From: Pirellulales bacterium
Lineage (GTDB): Bacteria > Planctomycetota > Planctomycetia > Pirellulales > JALHPA01
Assembly: GCA_033762255.1 (NCBI GenBank)
Contig: JANRLT010000025.1
Location: forward strand, 25,303-89,302
Reading direction: 5' to 3'
DNA: 64,000 bases
In this document: positions 62,212-64,000 of the stretch, one piece after another
Layout of the letters: every line of letters starts with the position of its first letter
How positions within the stretch are numbered: the first letter of the stretch is position 1
Program-made: the position numbers and the translations under genes
Notes under the pieces: generated by a model
Seen by the model: only the letters and a program-made list of their open reading frames with translations
Databases searched by the model: none
Told to the model about the DNA's origin: nothing

Positions 62212-63276
62212 ATGATCCTTCGTCGGCTGGCCTTATCCTGTTGGTGCGCGGCGATCTGCGGTATCGCTTTTGTGGCAAATCCCTGTGACGCGGCGGACAC
62301 GGTCAAGGTCTTTATTCTGGCTGGCCAATCTAACATGGAGGGAAAGGCTCCCAATAAATTATGGGAATATCAGGCGCAGGCCCCCGCCACCAAAGAGCTC
62401 TTTGCCCATTTGCGCAATGGGGACGGCTGGATCAAGCGGGACGATGTGTTCATCAAGTTTTTTGATCGGCATGGCCCGCTCACCCTGGGATATGGCTCTC
62501 CCGACAGAACCGGCGTGGAACTGGAACTGGGAACAATGCTGGGGGATCACTTTGAAGAACCGGTGCTGCTGATCAAAACCGCCTGGGGGGGACATTCGCT
62601 ACAAAAAAACTTTCGCCCCCCCAGCGCGGGTTTGCCCTCCGCGGAACGACTGCAACAGGAACTGGCGGAAAATCAAAAAAGAGTCGCGGCCAATAACGAA
62701 AAGCAAAACAAGCAAGATCCGCTCCCCACGCTGGAGGACATAAAATCCCGCTATGGAGCGTCCTATCGAGACATGCTGGCCGAAGTCCGCCAAACCAAAG
62801 CGGAACTGGGCAAGCTATTTCCCGAACTGGCGGACAAAAAATTTGAGTTGGCGGGGTTTGTCTGGTTCCAGGGGTGGAACGATCAATATAACCAGGCGGA
62901 AACAGAATACGCCGAGAATTTGCGGCACTTAATCCGCGATGTGCGCAAGGACCTGGACGCGCCGCGGCTGCCCGTGGTGATCGCCGCCATGGGCCAAAAC
63001 GGCTCCCAGCCCGCCACCGGCGCGATGCTGACCATTCAAGAAGCGCAACTGGCCGTCATGCACGAGCCGGAATTCGCGGGAAATGTGAAATCCATCCGCA
63101 CCGACGTGTTGGTGGACAAGGCCGCCGAAGAGCTCTATCCCCACTGGCGCGAAAAGCGCGAGGAATGGGACCGCACCGGCGGGGATTTTGCCTATCATTA
63201 CCTGGGAAGCGCGATCTGGTTCATGCGCATCGGCCACGCCATGGGAGAGGCGATGTTGGAATTGCAGGCCAAGTAA
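62212..63276 (+). CDS. Sialate O-acetylesterase (SASA)-like hydrolase, exported
   Basis: 354 residues. A GGAG ribosome site lies about 9 bases upstream. Signal peptide 'LALSCWCAAICGIAFVANPCDA'. 'VFILAGQSNMEGKA' holds the catalytic Ser of the SGNH/SASA family, then 'LLIKTAWGGHSL' and 'GFVWFQGWNDQYN' (block III, with Asn), and 'FAYHYLGSAIWFMRIG' near the end with the likely His. Removes acetyl groups from sugars outside the cytoplasm. The exact substrate is unknown. Confidence 0.85.
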   Translation: MILRRLALSCWCAAICGIAFVANPCDAADTVKVFILAGQSNMEGKAPNKLWEYQAQAPATKELFAHLRNGDGWIKRDDVFIKFFDRHGPLTLGYGSPDRTGVELELGTMLGDHFEEPVLLIKTAWGGHSLQKNFRPPSAGLPSAERLQQELAENQKRVAANNEKQNKQDPLPTLEDIKSRYGASYRDMLAEVRQTKAELGKLFPELADKKFELAGFVWFQGWNDQYNQAETEYAENLRHLIRDVRKDLDAPRLPVVIAAMGQNGSQPATGAMLTIQEAQLAVMHEPEFAGNVKSIRTDVLVDKAAEELYPHWREKREEWDRTGGDFAYHYLGSAIWFMRIGHAMGEAMLELQAK

Positions 63277-63685
63277 TACCAGTCCTTGATAAATCTAGCG
63301 CAGCAAGCATTTCGTAAAGGCACGAAGTTGTGATGGGTAATTTCGGAATTACGCAACCGCGTTGCGGTTGAATTTTTGGCTTGCAAAATTCGCAGGGTAA
63401 CCGCTACGCGACTACCCTGGGCTGAGTACCACAACCGCGTTGCGGTAAAAGCTTACCGCGAAGCGGTTCCGTATCGCAGCCCAGTGGTTGGAGCGCAGCG
63501 AACAACCCTGGGTGAGAGGGTAATAACGAATGCCCCCCTACTCCAACGGAGTTGCAAACTCTTGTAATCCGGATAAAAGCTGCGCTATGATTCCTTGTGA
63601 ATGGTATAACCAAGTACAAGCAGCCAGCGCTATGACATAATCAAGGTGATTTAGCACGGAAATGTCCGCCAGCTAGGTGGAACAA
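63277..63685. repeat. Palindromic repeats between two genes
   Basis: Contains 'CCGCGTTGCGG' twice (about 63356 and 63435), 'GCTTACCGCGAAGCGGT' at about 63450, and an inverted copy of the 22220 repeat at 63480-63512 ('GGAGCGCAGCGAACAACCC', CCCTGGG). 'CCAACGGAGTTG' at about 63542 belongs to the GGCAACTCCGTTGCC family. Confidence 0.6.
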
Positions 63686-64000
63686 TCAATTGACCTCGCC
63701 TTCCCAGAATGATTGCTGCGACCAAGCGGGCTTGTTCCCCTCCGTCGTTTCCGCGGAGGCTGTTCCCGGTCCTGGTTTTTTTGCCGTAAGGCGGCCTCCC
63801 TGGCCTTGTTCGGTAATTTCACGAGGATCCGTTGAGCCATGCGCGTCAACTTTTGCCTGATTCCCCTCCGCGCGTTGCGCTTGTTCATACAGCCGGACCA
63901 ACGATTCCAGCGTATCCGCCTGGGAAGCAGTCTTGTCCGTCCGCCACCGCGCGATGCGCGGGAATCGCAACGCCCAGCCCGACCGGTGCCGCCCGCTGGG
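63686..64000 (-). CDS. ATP-dependent DNA ligase, C-terminal end (partial)
   Basis: The frame is open to the window edge; the visible 104 residues are the C-terminus. 'RHRSGWALRFPRIARWRTDK' followed by 'QADTLESLVRLYEQAQ' is the standard ending of the OB-fold domain in bacterial ATP-dependent DNA ligases. After it comes a Gly/Pro/Lys/Glu-rich tail of about 60 residues that looks disordered. Such ligases seal nicks, often in repair. The family call is firm for this short piece, but most of the gene is outside the window. Confidence 0.72.
   Translation of the reverse strand, partial: PSGRHRSGWALRFPRIARWRTDKTASQADTLESLVRLYEQAQRAEGNQAKVDAHGSTDPREITEQGQGGRLTAKKPGPGTASAETTEGNKPAWSQQSFWEGEVN

Noticed and set aside
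1..64000. tRNA, rRNA and riboswitch candidates in the intergenic stretches
   Set aside because: I found no cloverleaf-like or conserved RNA pattern by eye; short RNA genes could still be missed.

Overview
The window looks like a chromosomal segment from a planctomycete, most likely a Pirellulales-type member of Planctomycetota. The evidence is the combination of a protein with two planctomycete-type cytochrome c (CxxCH) domains, a TIGR03009-type secreted protein, a PEP-CTERM-tagged 5'-nucleotidase, a HYExAFE-type protein, many membrane proteins starting with an (E/D)NPY(A/E/Q)(A/S)P tag, an EF-G with the AHIDSGKTT P-loop typical of the spirochaete/planctomycete/mitochondrial type, and a very high load of short palindromic and simple-sequence repeats between genes. 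No rRNA, tRNA or CRISPR array was seen.

Layout. 1-14.1 kb: mostly housekeeping genes (leuD, a fused transporter/spermidine-synthase-like protein, a PSP1 protein, a THUMP-like methyltransferase, dusB, a ComEA-like protein, a thiolase) mixed with membrane-anchored unknowns. 14.2-21.7 kb: an outer-membrane-like protein, then a minus-strand array of seven related polytopic membrane proteins plus a truncated eighth copy, mostly tagged with the NPY motif. 22.4-24.5 kb: fusA with its terminator. 24.9-31.5 kb: a CAAX-protease-related membrane protein, a DUF4258/DUF2283-like pair, an RDD protein carrying the same NPY tag, an AlkA-like glycosylase, the PEP-CTERM nucleotidase and a transglutaminase-like protein. 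31.5-36.6 kb: miaB with a repeat-derived insertion, small membrane proteins, an orphan antitoxin, a frameshifted DUF29 gene and hemE. 36.6-42.05 kb: three exported proteins (FGE-sulfatase fold, PQQ-type propeller, HEAT-like) bracketed by hemE and a second, degenerate copy of the hemE 3' end, which suggests an inserted or duplicated cassette. 42.2-46.7 kb: an AT-rich pocket with two overlapping small membrane genes, a HYExAFE-like protein, the two-haem cytochrome protein and a CBM9-like protein. 47-49.6 kb: a hypothetical gene and a REP-associated (IS200-like) transposase set in REP-like repeats. 49.7-52.2 kb: the TIGR03009 protein and a UPF0173 hydrolase. 52.3-55.5 kb: repeat-rich decayed ground with an RHS remnant, two copies of a ~370-bp element with perfect 14-bp terminal inverted repeats, a HEAT protein and tandem repeats. 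55.5-64 kb: an nth-dcd operon, DUF1579, YqgE/AlgH, a fucose-isomerase-like protein, a hypothetical protein, a sialate-O-acetylesterase-like protein, and the 3' end of an ATP-dependent DNA ligase.

How it fits together. Most metabolic genes are single units whose pathway partners lie elsewhere (leuD without leuC, hemE alone). Real operon signatures are the NPY array (1-bp and 4-bp overlaps), nth-dcd (4-bp overlap), the DUF4258/DUF2283 pair (4-bp overlap) and the small membrane pair at 42.3-42.8 kb (8-bp overlap). Repeats are not confined to intergenic DNA: they have entered the miaB and THUMP-like methyltransferase reading frames in frame, and a duplication reaches into the last codons of dcd. 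All family assignments come from reading motifs; no database search was run.
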